Positions 48,174 to 60,082 of a stretch of 64,000 nucleotides of DNA are shown here, piece by piece. Numbering within the stretch: the stretch's first letter is position 1; every line of letters starts with the position of its first letter. The stretch is from Hydrangea macrophylla (Eukaryota; Streptophyta; Magnoliopsida; Cornales; Hydrangeaceae): contig CM066993.1 in the NCBI GenBank assembly GCA_033977485.1, positions 67,682,864 through 67,746,863 of the forward strand, in the 5' to 3' direction. The position numbers and the translations under genes were made by a program. The notes below the pieces were generated by a model, which saw nothing but the letters and a program-made list of their open reading frames with translations, ran no database searches and had not been told where the DNA came from.

Positions 48174-49198
48174 TCAAGGAATAAGTTCATGGCTTTGGAC
48201 TGTGAGCTCACCTTTTAGGTTTGGTATGAAAGGGGGTGATGTGGGATAATTTCTGAATTCATTCTGGCACATCATCATAGGACCATGCAAGGCATCCTTG
48301 TATTCTTTTAGCAATGAGATCAATTTTATGCTTTTATCTTTATTGAGTGAAATATGGAAAGAATCACTTTGAGAATCTTCTTCATTTTCTAAGTCAAATG
48401 CCAAGGTTTCCTCAATGATTTTGCATGCAGGTTCATTTGCTTCTTTTTTTTTTCACAGTTATTAAAAAAAATCATTAAGCGGAATCAAGTAAGCAGAATC
48501 AGTCACTTTCATTGATAACAGAAAATTTAAAAGGTTTGGCTCATACTGGCCATTACAGACTTCCGGGGTAGGGGAAAATCTTATCACTAGACTTAAGGAC
48601 ATTTTGGCAAATTCTCTGATTCTATCTCTCCTCCATTTTTCGACTTCTCCCTCCTTGCTTTATTTCCCTTGACCTCTTCTTTCAGTATTTCTCCCATCTG
48701 GTCTTTCCCAATCTTCACCTCCATGATCTTCTTTGGACCACTCTCCTCGGTCTTACTGCATTCTTCATTAAAGAGATTCCTCATGGCCAGGCCATCCAGT
48801 GCATAAATCCAATCTTGGACAGACATAGGTTCTGTGAGCGCTTGCAGGTATGGATCTTCATAGCCAGTGTATTCATGTAAGAAAGAGTACTTATCCTTGC
48901 AGTCCACCCATGGCTCTGGAGAGCCGTAGCAGGGGAAATCTCCTCCTTTCTGGATGAAATGTGACGCTTGACCTTTTTCCAAATCATTCCCATCTAACCC
49001 ACACAGCTTGGCATGATTGACCACTTCCTCAGCATTTCCTTCTTCTTCTCCTTCAGACCACAGACCATCCGTGTCACTGTAAACCTCTTCTTCCCAGACG
49101 GAGTTATCAGTAGGATTGTTCGGATCCCACCAATTGATTTGGATGATTTCATTGTCCATATCTTCCTCAAATGCTTGTTCTTCTTCTCCTCCTATCAA
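48174..49198 (-). pseudogene. Tat/Ogre-type pol region before RT, frameshifted
   Basis: Minus strand. 49,198 down to 48,593 is an open acidic stretch (EDMDNEIIQINWWDPNNP, WEEEVYSDTDGLWSEGEEE) that enters the window already open from copia 2's insertion point, so its start is lost. At 48,320-48,270 the sequence LISLLKEYKDAL is followed, after a one-base shift, by AWSYDDVP, the conserved motif just upstream of RT in Tat/Ogre elements. RT itself does not follow. The acidic stretch has no family name I can give. Confidence 0.65.
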
Positions 49199-49207
49199 CC
49201 AATCCTC

Positions 49208-50826
49208 TGTTAGGGATATATACTAAAATCCATGCTTTATGTAGTTGATTTATTATTCATTTAATAAAATCAGTTAATCCATTTTTTATGAGAATCTGTG
49301 TGGGCAATGTTTGTATTATATTATTTATTTAATATTATACATGTGTGTCTCTCATTCTATATAGTAGGTGGTTTGGTGTGTAGAGTTCGGCTTACACACG
49401 GAAGATCAGGCCATCAGACATTATAGAATATAAGATTTTGGTTTACAGTCTTAGATGGGATTGGACACACCATCGATAGGACTGCAGCATGGTGTTGTAG
49501 TAGGTTTGTCTTGACTGCGGGAAACGGTATAGTTTCAACTCACCATGCTGGTACATTTTGTGTATTAAACAGGACCGACTTGGGGTAATTATCTTTATAC
49601 TGACTTATAAGATAATTAATACCTCATGGCTATTATGATTGCTTATGCTCTAAATCCTAATTTAATTTATAGACACGTACATTTGATATTTATACTTTGA
49701 TCCCTAAAAGGGTGAGATCCTTAAATGGGTCAATATCTCATTGGATTGGGTGACAATATTAATTGTGTGGTGGATATTAATTAATGATGGAATCCATGTC
49801 TCAATTTTGGGATTGATGATATCCCCTTGAGAAAGCTTATAAGTTTTGATTATGTCAAACTCTGCAGGTGGATTTTGTATCCGACATATCAGATAAGTTA
49901 AGCAGAGGATCTCAAGGAATTTTAAGAAATTAATTAAATATGATTGTCAGTAATTATATTTAATTAATGTATATCTGTAATCTTAACATGGGGAGATAAT
50001 AAGCATTTAATAACATGGAGCTCGAAATATATTTTTGAGATAAGGGTAGGAGTGCAATTATAATTCTTTAGTGGTATGAATTATAATTTATGGAAATAGG
50101 AATCTGATTCAATTCGAATTAGGGTTTCCTAATTCCATAAGGAAGCCTATTCCTTATTGACTTCTTATGGTCCCTATCGTAGCCTATATATATGTTGCCT
50201 TGGCTCTTCTCTCAGGTTGCATGATTTCATATTCTAAGCTTCCCTTGACCTCCTAGCTTTCTTCTAGAAGGGTTTCCACAAAATCCTAGTCTCTGTGAGC
50301 ATTCAAGAGACATAGGAGTGTAGATCGCTAGCGTCGGACAACGCTCACTAAAAGAGCTTCGGACTGCTCGATACTGATCGAAAGTTGCTGAATTTTTTAC
50401 ACAACGTTCCTGACGTCGAGACGGAGCTGCTGTTAAAAATTCAAGTAAATCGGAGATCGTTTGATCCTCCTGACGAACACATCTTTGTCGGATCAATGTG
50501 ATCAGGATTGAATCGTCACAGCAATCAAAGAGAGTGTTATAACTGGGAATAGAAAATAGAACGTAAAGAGGGAAGAGCAGAAAACTAAAAGGATTTCGAA
50601 AGAGCCCACACTCAGTTCGATATTCTGGCAGCAAAGGAATACGGTAGAAGATCGTGAGCTATTATCGAGCCCGTGTTCTCGATTCGTCTACTACAGCAAT
50701 CCAATTTTGCAGTTCAAGGTAACCCTAGTTCCGCCCTTGTAGGGTTATTATAGATTTCATGAAATTTTTTGCAGTACCAACTTATACCCACTGTCAACGG
50801 ATTCTGGGAAACGCAGTTTCCTAACA
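49208..50826 (+). mobile_element. Copia 2: 5' LTR
   Basis: 1619 bp, starts TGTTAGGG and ends CCTAACA (inverted ends). Inserted in the Ogre-type pol remnant. No palindrome array of the kind found in the other LTRs was seen. The 3' LTR is missing, so a target duplication cannot be tested. Confidence 0.88.
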
Positions 50827-50827
50827 G

Positions 50828-50842
50828 TGGTATCAGAGCAAC
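50828..50842 (+). promoter_or_regulatory. Copia 2 primer-binding site, initiator Met tRNA type
   Basis: TGGTATCAGAGCAACG one base after the LTR. Confidence 0.88.
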
Positions 50843-52283
50843 GTTGATTCTGCGTATGGGTTGGACGCAACCATGTTGTCCAATAAAACAGATCTTATGC
50901 GTGTTTTGATGGATGGATAGAACGTAGAGCTGTGCTAACCCTTGTTTTGCAGCGTTCTTATTCCACTATTATGGTCACTGATTTTGTGTGATTGGATCCC
51001 ACGATGGTTTTATCCGTGGTTAATTTTGCTGTTTTAATATAGCATGTAAACTCCTTTATGGAGGCATAGGATTTGTGTGTATTGGATCCCACGCTTGATT
51101 GATGTGTGGTTAATTTACTGCAAAGAAATAGCATGTGAACTCCTTTATGGAGGCATAGGGTTTGTGTAATATATCTCAAGTAAATCCGTGAAGACAGTTC
51201 GTGAAGATAGTTTACAAGCAGTTTCAGAAAGCAATCTAGAGGCAATTTCTGGAGGCTATTTCAAAAAACAGTTCTGGAAGGCAGTTGCGTAGTTGCGACA
51301 TAGAGCTAATCGGGTTCCATGAAGATTTCTTCACAAGAGTTGCAGCTTGACCATAATAGTGGGATTCCTATTTTATTGTGGTTTCCTTATTTATGTGTGA
51401 TTGAATGATTATTATTGTTTCATGTTTAATGAATAGGACAACATGGATAATTGTTCCTAGACCTATTTCAGATGTCTAGCTGCATGATTAATTTATATTA
51501 ATTTAAAATGATGGACAACTACATGTGTATTTAGAAATAAAACTAATTCCATAATTTGAAAACATAAGTACTTATTTTCTAAAATCATGAGAATAGAATA
51601 ATTTTATTATCTACACATGTGGGTTTCACAAGTAAGGATGAATTAATCTTTGTCAAGTATTCCATTATTTTTTATTAATTAAATTAAAAGTTTTTCTAAA
51701 AAATTATAACCCTCAATTTTTTTAAAAAATTCTAAGTGGGAGAGGGAATTTATCGAGTATAAATCCCATGGTCTCCATCACTGGTTTGTAGATGATATGA
51801 TTAATTTTATGTGATGGCTCTAGTGTCATCCTCCCCATCGGATGTAGTTGATCATGGAATCATCAGTACAAACTTCTTTAAAAGAATGTTTTGGGTGATT
51901 GTTGGTGTGGGTCACCTCTCCATCAGAGGTGTTCCTCACAGAACTCTTGACCTAGAATTAAGTGATGGTATACACTTAGCTATAAATAATAATATCCTCT
52001 CCATCTGAGTCACTGTTATTATTTATAGGACCAAATCAAGTCAGTAGTTTAATTTTATTAGGCAAAGTACATTGCCTGGATAGTAAAATTAAAAGGCAAT
52101 TGTCTATCTGAACAAATGATGGATAGTATATGGCTTCCCATCGAGTCATACTATTCGCGGTGTATCAGGTTGCTGGCGGATTCCTTTCAAATATGGTAGA
52201 GGGAACCAATATTTTCAACTCGAATCCATAGTAAATTTTGCCCAAACGTAATTATTTATGTTATGTGATTCTCAGGTTTTCAA

Positions 52284-53912
52284 ATGGGTACTTTCAATCC
52301 ACTTGCTGTTATACTTAAAGAAAACAAACTTACTGGACCAAACTATATAGACTGGAAAAGGAATTTGGATATTGTGTTAACTGCTGAAGAGTACAAGTTT
52401 GTGCTTACTCAAGAATGTCCTGAGCAACCTGGTGAGGGGGCAACCGCTGAGGAAACCCAGGCTCACAAGAAATGGGTCAAGGCTGATGAGATGGCGCGAT
52501 GTTACATTTTGGCACCCATGTCAAATGTTCTGCAACATCATCATCAGTCAATGATCAGTGCCTATGACATGATGGAGAGCCTCCGAGAGATGTTCGGGGA
52601 TCAAAGTCGTGCTGCTAGGCAGGTTGCTATGAAAGACTTGATGAACACAACCATGGCTGAGGGGACGCCTGTAAGGGATCATGTTCTTAAGATGATATCT
52701 CTTCTTAATGAACTAGAGATCCTTGGAGCTGAAATTGACGGGGAAACCCAGGTCGATATCGTACTCCAGTCACTGCCAGAGTCTTTTAAGCAATTCCGCC
52801 TCAATTACAACATGAATAAATTTAAATATACCTTGGCAGAGCTGCTTAAAGAACTTCAGGCAGCTGAGGGTCTCAACAGAAAGTCAGGGAGTGCTCTTGT
52901 ATTTGAGAAAGGTTTTACTTCAAAGCCAAAAGGCAAGAAGAAAATGAAAAAGGCTCAAAAGAAGGCCGCGGGTCCTCCGCCAATCCAAAGGCCACGAGGA
53001 CAACCGGGAAAGCCTAAAGGCAAATGTTTTGTTTGTAAGCAGCCAGGACACTGGAAGAAGCAATGTCCAGTTTATCTCGCCGGACAGAACAATCAAGGTA
53101 AATCTCATTTACTAGTTGTTGAATCGTGTTTAGCGGTCCGATCTACCGGTACCTGGTGTGTAGATACGGGAGCCACTGATCATGTATGCAATTCTTTGCA
53201 GGGGTTCCAGGGAACCAGACAGCTCAGTGATGGAGAGATTTATCTATATATGGGAAATACTACGAGAGTAGCAGTAGTTGCAGTAGTAGATCTACATCTT
53301 AGTTTTGGTAGAGATAGGAATTTAATATTAAGAAATTGCTTTTATGTACCTTCTATTAGAAGGAATTTAGTTTCAGTTTCTAGTTTAGTAAAGAATGGAT
53401 ATTCAGTTCATTTTAATAAAGTAGTAGTTATTAAAGAAAATAAACGTTTTATTTGTTCTGGTCAATTGGTGGATGATCTTTATATTATAAATCCTATCTC
53501 TCCTATACTGCAACTTAATGAATTGAATAACACAAATAGTTTGCCATTTAAGAGAAAAGAACCTTCGAGGATGAACCAAACGCATCTTTGGCACTTACGC
53601 CTTGGTCATATTAATTTGAAAAGGATTCAAAGACTGGTTCAAAATGGGCCATTAGGCTCATTGGAAGTGGAGGCACTTCCAGTTTGTGAATCCTGCTTGG
53701 AAGGTAAAATGACCAAGAGGCCATTCTCGGCCAAGGGCTATAGAGCAAAAGAGCCGTTGGAACTGGTTCACTCTGATTTGTGTGGTCCTATGACTGTCCA
53801 AGCAAGAGGGGGATTTGAGTACTTTGTCACTTTCATCGATAATAACTCAATGTATGAGTACATTTATTTGATGCGGCGTAAGTCTGAATGCTTTGAGAAA
53901 TTCAAAGACTTC
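52284..53912 (+). pseudogene. Copia 2 gag-protease-integrase, truncated in integrase
   Basis: Open without interruption from ATG at 52,284 for about 543 codons: gag (about 10-200), zinc knuckle CFVCKQPGHWKKQC (248-261), protease WCVDTGATDHVC (DTG 294-296), GAG-pre-integrase HLRLGHINLKRI with CESCLEGK, and the integrase start LVHSDLCGP to FEKFKDF. It is a clear relative of copia 1. After about 53,912 the frame enters antisense gypsy A sequence and ends 18 codons later at 53,969. The rest of integrase, RT, RNase H and the 3' LTR are absent. The intact frame suggests a younger insertion than copia 1. Confidence 0.92.
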
Positions 53913-55099
53913 TTTGATTTGCCGAATAATCTCTTTTCACGCAATCGTTGTAAAGCTAATCGTAAATGATGCTCGTGATCTTCAACGTTTTTGGAGTAGA
54001 TTAGGATATCATCTATAAACACAATGACAAACTCGTCTAAGTAATCCTTGAAAACGCGATTCATTAAGTCCATGAAGGCAGCTGGTGCATTAGTCACTCC
54101 AAACGGCATAACCAAAAATTCAAAGTGACCATATCGAGTCCTGAAAGCTGTCTTCTCAACATCTTCCTCTTTGACTTTCAACTGATGGTAACCGGATCTC
54201 AAGTCGATCTTCAAAAATACCTGAGCCCCTTGTAACTGATCAAACAAGTCATCTATTCGCGGCAACGGATACTTGTTCTTGACTGTCAACTTATTCAACT
54301 CCCGGCAGTCGATGCACATACGCATTGTTCCATCTTTCTTCTTTACAAACAAGACTGGAGCTCCCCACGGTGAAACACTTGGTCGAATAAAACCCTTCTT
54401 AAGTAGTTCTTGTAACTGAACCTTTAATTCTTTCAACTCTATCGGTGCCATTCGGTACGGCGCTTTAGATATCGGTTGTGACCCTGGTACTACTTCTATT
54501 GTGAACTCAAGTTCTCTTTCAATCAATACGTCGGGTAACTCATCGGGAAAAACATCTGGAAATTCTCGAACTACTGAAATGTCTTCTATTAGTGGCCCAA
54601 GAACTCGTGTGTCTACAATTGAACATAAGAAACCCGAACAACCCTTCTTCAACATCTTACTTGCTTGAATCGCCGATATCAAGTACGGTGGTACGATCAC
54701 TCCCTTACCCTGAAAAGTAAACTCTTCTCGCCCTGACGGATAGAAACTAACCCGTTTCTGCTCACAATCGATTCTGGCTTGATTAACCGACAACCAATCC
54801 ATACCCAAGATAACATCAAAGTAATTCACCGTCAACGGAATCAAATCAACGCTCAAGACTTTATCACCTATCTTGATCTCACATGACTTGAATATCGAAG
54901 AAGTAACTAGCGGTTCACTACTAGGCAATGATACACACAAGTCATATCCTAGCGGTTCTGACTTAACAGTTAAATGCTTAACAAAATCACGTGATACGAA
55001 TGAATGCGTTGAACCAGAATCCATAAGTATACGTGTAGGATACGAACAAATAGGAAGAATACCTGATACGACGGTATCATCTGTATTCCCCGGCCTGCT
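53913..55099 (-). pseudogene. Gypsy A protease and reverse transcriptase, truncated
   Basis: Minus strand, same frame as gag, after the TAG at 55,100-55,102. Begins with the protease ([11 protein letters not shown] at 55,024), then the connector ([19 protein letters not shown]) and [57 protein letters not shown] and [14 protein letters not shown] with the catalytic Asp pair (FIDD). Similarity ends just after REKRLF, at about 53,915. RNase H, integrase and any chromodomain are missing. RT motifs and LTR ends fit a chromovirus of Tekay/Del type, not proven. Antisense to the copia 2 remnant it touches. Confidence 0.92.
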
Positions 55100-56218
55100 C
55101 TAAAAGTATCGTCCTTGTTGCACAACTCCTTTCCCTTTTTCCACTCGAGGTTCTACCCTTGATCCGCTTGGCACACTCGATGCCCCGGTACTCATTCCTG
55201 GTTGTCTCTTACTCGGACAGTTCTTTGCTATGTGTCCTGGTTGTCCACACTCAAAACATTTTCCTCTCATTTCTGAGTTATAGCTCTTCGCATTCGGAAA
55301 GGTATTTGGTGTGGTCGAGTTTGCATTCAAAGGACAATTGCGAGATATGTGTCCTAACTGCTTGCAAAAGTAACAGGTGCTTAATTGGTAGCAGGTTCCT
55401 CTGTGTCGCAGGTTACATGTTGGACACAACAGTCTCGAATCCCCCATGAACGTACTCCCTCCTTGGTTACTCAAATATGATCCCGAACCTTGCGTAAACG
55501 GTTTCTTCGCATTTCCTTGGCTCTTACCCCGACTGTCATTTGCTCTCTTCCCTTGTTGTCCCTGTCGATATCTGTCGACACTTTTCTCAGCTATACGGGC
55601 AGCTTCCTCAACGAGAGAAACGGTCGGGTGTTGTAACATATCCACACGGCCACGGATATTTTCCCTAAGTCCTTCCTCGAACTTACGAGCTTTATCCCTA
55701 TCAGTCGGAACGGTAGTTTTCCCAAATCGTAACAAGGCATTGAAACGAGAAACATACTCACCCACGGTCATATCTCCCTGAACCAAACTCGCAAACTCTT
55801 GGCTTTTCTGAGTATAAGCAGATTGTGGAAAGAAACGTTTGTTGAATTCTTCCTTAAATGCTTCCCAAGTGGTCGGCTTCCCTTGTTCAAGTACGTTGTT
55901 CCACCAATCCAAGGCTTCGCCCATCAACGTATCGGATGTGCATAAAATTTTCTCCTCATCGGTACATATTACCTGACGGAAATGTCTTTCCATGTCCATC
56001 ATCCAATGATCGGCCAAGTCTATGTCAACTTGTCCATAATACAAGGTCGGTTTCCGCTTATGAAACTGTTCCACGATTGTGTGTTGAGGTCGCGGTGCCA
56101 GTGGAGGCTGAACGTTCATATGTTCTCTTCCACTTACCGCTTGTATGAAATTTCCCACCATATTCACTATTTGGTCCATCCGCGAATGCGGTGACAATTC
56201 TCTTGGTGGATCAGTCAT
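55100..56218 (-). CDS. Gypsy A gag polyprotein, 372 residues
   Basis: Complete frame from ATG at 56,218 to TAG at 55,100. Retrotransposon gag core at about residues 70-190 (DHWMMDMERHF, EALDWWNNVLEQGKPTTWEAF, RFFPQSAYTQKSQEF, GEYVSRFNALLRFG). Then a basic, Gln-rich linker, a CPTC...GTC cysteine cluster (265-276) and two zinc knuckles, CYFCKQLGHISRNC (282-295) and CFECGQPGHIAKNC (321-334). The leader is about 210 bp from PBS to ATG. Pol follows in the same frame after the single stop. Retroelement protein, not a host gene. Confidence 0.93.
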   Translation of the reverse strand: MTDPPRELSPHSRMDQIVNMVGNFIQAVSGREHMNVQPPLAPRPQHTIVEQFHKRKPTLYYGQVDIDLADHWMMDMERHFRQVICTDEEKILCTSDTLMGEALDWWNNVLEQGKPTTWEAFKEEFNKRFFPQSAYTQKSQEFASLVQGDMTVGEYVSRFNALLRFGKTTVPTDRDKARKFEEGLRENIRGRVDMLQHPTVSLVEEAARIAEKSVDRYRQGQQGKRANDSRGKSQGNAKKPFTQGSGSYLSNQGGSTFMGDSRLLCPTCNLRHRGTCYQLSTCYFCKQLGHISRNCPLNANSTTPNTFPNAKSYNSEMRGKCFECGQPGHIAKNCPSKRQPGMSTGASSVPSGSRVEPRVEKGKGVVQQGRYF

Positions 56219-56430
56219 AATGTTTCAAATATTTCCCCTGTTGAGTTCAATGCATAATGACCATGCATGCTATGCCACAATATAGATATATGTGCACAGT
56301 TCATCACAATCAACAAATGCTAACACATGAAGCATTTCTACAATGATAACCATTATCTTCACAATTGCACACTCCACTCAACGTCACTCAGCATATATAA
56401 CGTCACTCGTTCCCAAGGCTCTAAACTTAT

Positions 56431-56442
56431 GCTCTGATACCA
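56431..56442 (-). promoter_or_regulatory. Gypsy A primer-binding site, initiator Met tRNA type
   Basis: Minus strand TGGTATCAGAGC, five bases (TTTAG) after the 5' LTR end, as in gypsy B. Confidence 0.88.
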
Positions 56443-56447
56443 CTAAA

Positions 56448-58571
56448 TGTCACAGCCCGGTCCCACAATAGCGGAACCGGAGCCCGTGGCACGCCACCGA
56501 GGCTAAACCAATTCATTAACGTTCCCAAAAATTAGTTTGAAGAACACACGCAGCGGAATAAACAAGTCATTTTGAAAACTATTCGTCCAGTCGATTGATC
56601 CTCAGACCCAGTCGACTGATCCTGGTCCAGCAGAAAGTTGGGTTTTAAAACACCATCCAGTCGACTGCTTTCTACACCCAGTCGACTGGGGCTTCAAATT
56701 TTCAGTCGACTGATACGGTCCGGTCGACTGAAGTCCAGCCTGGTACAAAAATCTAAATTGAAACTATGATCCAGTCGACTGTGTCGAGGACCCAGTCGAC
56801 TGATCCTCAAATAAAAGGTGCAGTGAGTTGCTAAAAACAGAGGCTCTAGTCGACTGTTTTCTTAACCAGTCAACTGATTTATGGCAGCTTCTCATTCTGC
56901 AGAGTTTTATAAGTTTAAAAGCTTTTGAATTCGAACAACGATCAAACACACACTTCCAAAAGTAATCCAAAGCAATCCTAACTGTATTAACATATTACCG
57001 AAGTACAGTTACAACATGTTACTAACTATTACAACATTTTAGATTCGTTCTAACATACCAAGTTTAACATAACTAAAACCATAAGAATTCTTATTACAAC
57101 ATTCCTATTGTCCCAAAACTACAAGATTAACATTCAAGTTGCCTTCAAAGCGAACTTTAAACCCACGTGCTCAATTCTCCGATTCCTCGCCAGCATTAAC
57201 ACCTGAAATGGTTATTTGAATAACCACACATATTCGATTTGTTTAAGCTAACGCTTAGTGAATAAAACAACATATGCACATGAATGATAAACATGTCCGC
57301 ATTCACATCTCTACAATTCATACTAGTCGCCGGAGACTCACGTGCCCGTCCATACTCCCAATCCGCGACTCCTTGCCAATTAGTCCACACGAAAGGGTAA
57401 GACCCACGATTCTTCTCTTCAATCGTGCGACCTTAATTCCTGTATCGGCTCCACAAAATGGCACGGTGACCACGTGCTCCTTCTGACCCAAATAAGCAAC
57501 TTAACATGCTCAAATACATATCACCATGCTCGCGGTAATCAAAACATTTCATCGTGCTATTGGGCCTACTTATCAATATAAATGCCCAATATGAACTACA
57601 CAAGATATCTCTAAGTATTAATACATGCTATTCAAATATAACATGAATACATATCAAGAAACCATTCTAAACACATAGTTGAATCACTCACCTCCGATTT
57701 ATGCTCTTAAACTATGATCCAAAGAAAACCCGTGCACAAAGAACGTGCAGAAATCCGTCTAGTACAATTCCTATGAATCAAAATTCCGTTTATCAACTTT
57801 TATGAAAAATTCTAGGAAATAACTTTTCGGAAAACTTGGCCAAACAAGCCCTAACATATATCAAAATGAAGCTCTTAACTCGAGGAGCTCGAATATGAAA
57901 TCTAGGAGAAAACAAACTGACGGAAGGTCGTCGTTTGGCGTCGCAAAGCTCTAAGCTCCCAAAATCTCCCTATGGCCTCCTTTCTTGAATTTAGGTTAAG
58001 ACTTATGAAAAATATCTCAACCATCTCTATCTATATATAGGCAAAACTCTCAGGAATTACGTTTACCTCCCCACGAGTTTCCAAACTCCTAATTAGTCTC
58101 TGAAACTTTCTATACAGCTTATTCATAGCTTTATAAGTGAAAACTCAAAATTATAAAAGTTTTCAACTAAGTTTTGTTTGGTCGCTAAAACGCGAATTTC
58201 TACATGACGTTTCCGAAGTTGCTAATTAGCCTACCAAATTAATAGCGTGTTAATTCGTTCTCACCAGGATACTAAAACTAGCAACAGAAATATATTCTAA
58301 AACAGAAAATAATACAGATATTGAAATACACAGGTAAACATTTATTTTCAGATAAACATTTAAAATGTTCCACAGTGACCGTCTCATACTCGGAGAGACT
58401 TCACAACAACAAACGCTCAATCAATCCCAGTCTCAGAGGGTTCTCTAACACAGACACCCAAATCAACTCGTGAGTCAAAACTCACTCCAACATGTGTCAT
58501 AAGACACGCCACATCACATTATCATGCATGATATGAAATACAAAAGCAATAACACAATTACGGGTGTTATA
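56448..58571 (-). mobile_element. Gypsy A 5' LTR, 2124 bp
   Basis: Minus-oriented, TATAACACCCG at 58,571 to GGCTGTGACA at 56,448. Outside it, AGAAG at 58,572-58,576 matches the AGAAG at 39,780-39,784 before the 3' LTR, fixing both ends of one 18.8-kb insertion in the LINE. TATA-like CTATATATAGATAGAG on the minus strand near 58,035. It is near-identical to the partial 3' LTR, which suggests a fairly recent insertion. Confidence 0.93.
56586..56876. repeat. CAGTCGACTG array, gypsy A 5' LTR
   Basis: About ten copies, mainly in pairs 20-21 bp apart. Contains an 18-bp unit (near 56,718) absent from the 3' LTR. Confidence 0.85.
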
Positions 58572-58576
58572 AGAAG

Positions 58577-58744
58577 ATTGAGGCCTTTCTTAAACAATCT
58601 TATTAACCCTAATCAAAGTAGTTTTATCCTTGGAAGATCTACTAAGGATAATATCATTATCACTTAGAAAATTCTACACTCTCTGAAAGGTAGGAAAAGT
58701 AATAATCCTGAAGCTATTACCAATTTCAGACTATGTAATGTCTC
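58577..58744 (+). pseudogene. LINE segment between gypsy A and the 58,745 solo LTR
   Basis: Continues the LINE RT region directly from 39,784 (RPFLNNLINPNQSSFI, GRSTKDNIIIT, then a stop). Its second half (58,701-58,744) repeats 39,706-39,750, showing that a tandem duplication of about 200 bp existed in the LINE before the insertions. Confidence 0.85.
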
Positions 58745-60082
58745 TGTAATAACCTGCATTTTCATATTTAATTTGTAATTGCATTGTCATATTTAATTTC
58801 ATTTGGCATTGACTGCTTCATTTAATTACATTTCTCATGTTCGAAATTTTATTCCTTGAATTATTGCAAGCTAAAAATTTGTTGGGGTCAAACTGTAATT
58901 TTCATAAAATCTATAATACCCGTGTGGATTTCAAAGTCTGTATTTCAAAGACGGTGAAAGTAATTTCTTTGGATTCAATCAGTATTTTTATAGAACCAGA
59001 AAATCAATTCGTAAGTTAAAATGGACTTTTTGTATTTTTGTGGTGAACACCGCACCCCGAAAATACCAGTTTATACTCAAAACTGTCCACGCTGTGTTGA
59101 ACTTCCACAGATTTTGGAAGTGACTGATTTGGACAATTGCTTTATTGTCATTTATGGCAACTCATCATTGTCTTGTGCCTTGTTTGGGAATGCCTTGTGT
59201 GTATGTGTATATCTTATACCATAAGTCCCATTTCCCAAACACTTCTAGCTTATGACCCCTACTAGCCTATGTTACCCCTTCAAAATCTGTGGGGATTTTA
59301 TATACGTATGTATATCACACACACACATCTGTGATATTTGTGGTTCATTTAGAATTGAAGAGAAAAATTAGTAATTGAAAAACAATCCATTTGTTGAGTA
59401 TATTGTAATGAACTTGGAGCCCAAGTTCTTATAGTTGGCCCTCTATATATGCATACACTATACACTCTCAAACACACACATTCTGCACATCAATTTCATA
59501 GAGAGAAAAGAGTGAGTTTGAGAGTTATTTCAGAAACTTTTGTAAAGAGAAAAGCTTCAAACACCATAGCCAAGCTTGGATTAATTTCTTATTGAGCTCA
59601 TCTTTCTCAACAATCTCTCTATACTCAATCTCAGTGAGTATTATTAACTCACTCCCAATGTAATTCATGTTCATTTACTGCTTGTATGTGTATAATTGTA
59701 TATCACCCTTGAAGCTCTTACGTATGAACTCCATGGCCTTGAAAATCAAGATTTTCCAAACTCAACCAAAATCCGTTTTTAGAATGAAATATGAAAGATT
59801 ATACATCCTACATGCCATGTTTAAAGTATTAGACCTTAATTTGTTCACATGAGAAAGTATATTGAAAATGAAGTTTTGACATGTTTTAGTTTTTCATAAA
59901 ATTGGAGAGCTATGGATCAAATGGTGTTTAATTGATAATGGATTCTTAATCCTTGTTGAAAAACAAAGAAAATCATATATTACATGTCCTATATAATTCC
60001 AGAATTGAAATGGGTCAATTTAGACCCTGTTTTGCTGAAACAGGGCATTTTCCACGAAGAAGATGAAGCCTCAGCATCAGCT

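Larger units (their letters stand above)
44452..49207 (-). mobile_element. Tat/Ogre-type element: internal remnant, most of pol missing
   Basis: Minus-oriented. From the PPT (44,452-44,465) it runs through a repeat-rich 3' untranslated region (minisatellites at 45,020-45,826 and 46,110-46,325; three TGCCTACGTATCC-type blocks at 44,620, 47,275 and 47,382; three inverted GGCAAACGA/AGTTTGCCC motifs at 47,097-47,210) to a decayed pol region (48,174-49,207). No RT catalytic motif, RNase H or integrase was seen. Copia 2 cuts it at 49,208; the 5' half is absent. Confidence 0.75.

Noticed and set aside
48593..49198. A host gene for an acidic 200-residue protein.
   Set aside because: It lies in frame order before the AWSYDDVP motif of a Tat/Ogre pol, on the same strand, and is cut by copia 2; better explained as retroelement sequence.
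52284..53969. A 561-residue copia protein as a natural product.
   Set aside because: The last 18 codons are antisense gypsy A sequence after a deletion junction; the element's own frame ends at about 53,912.
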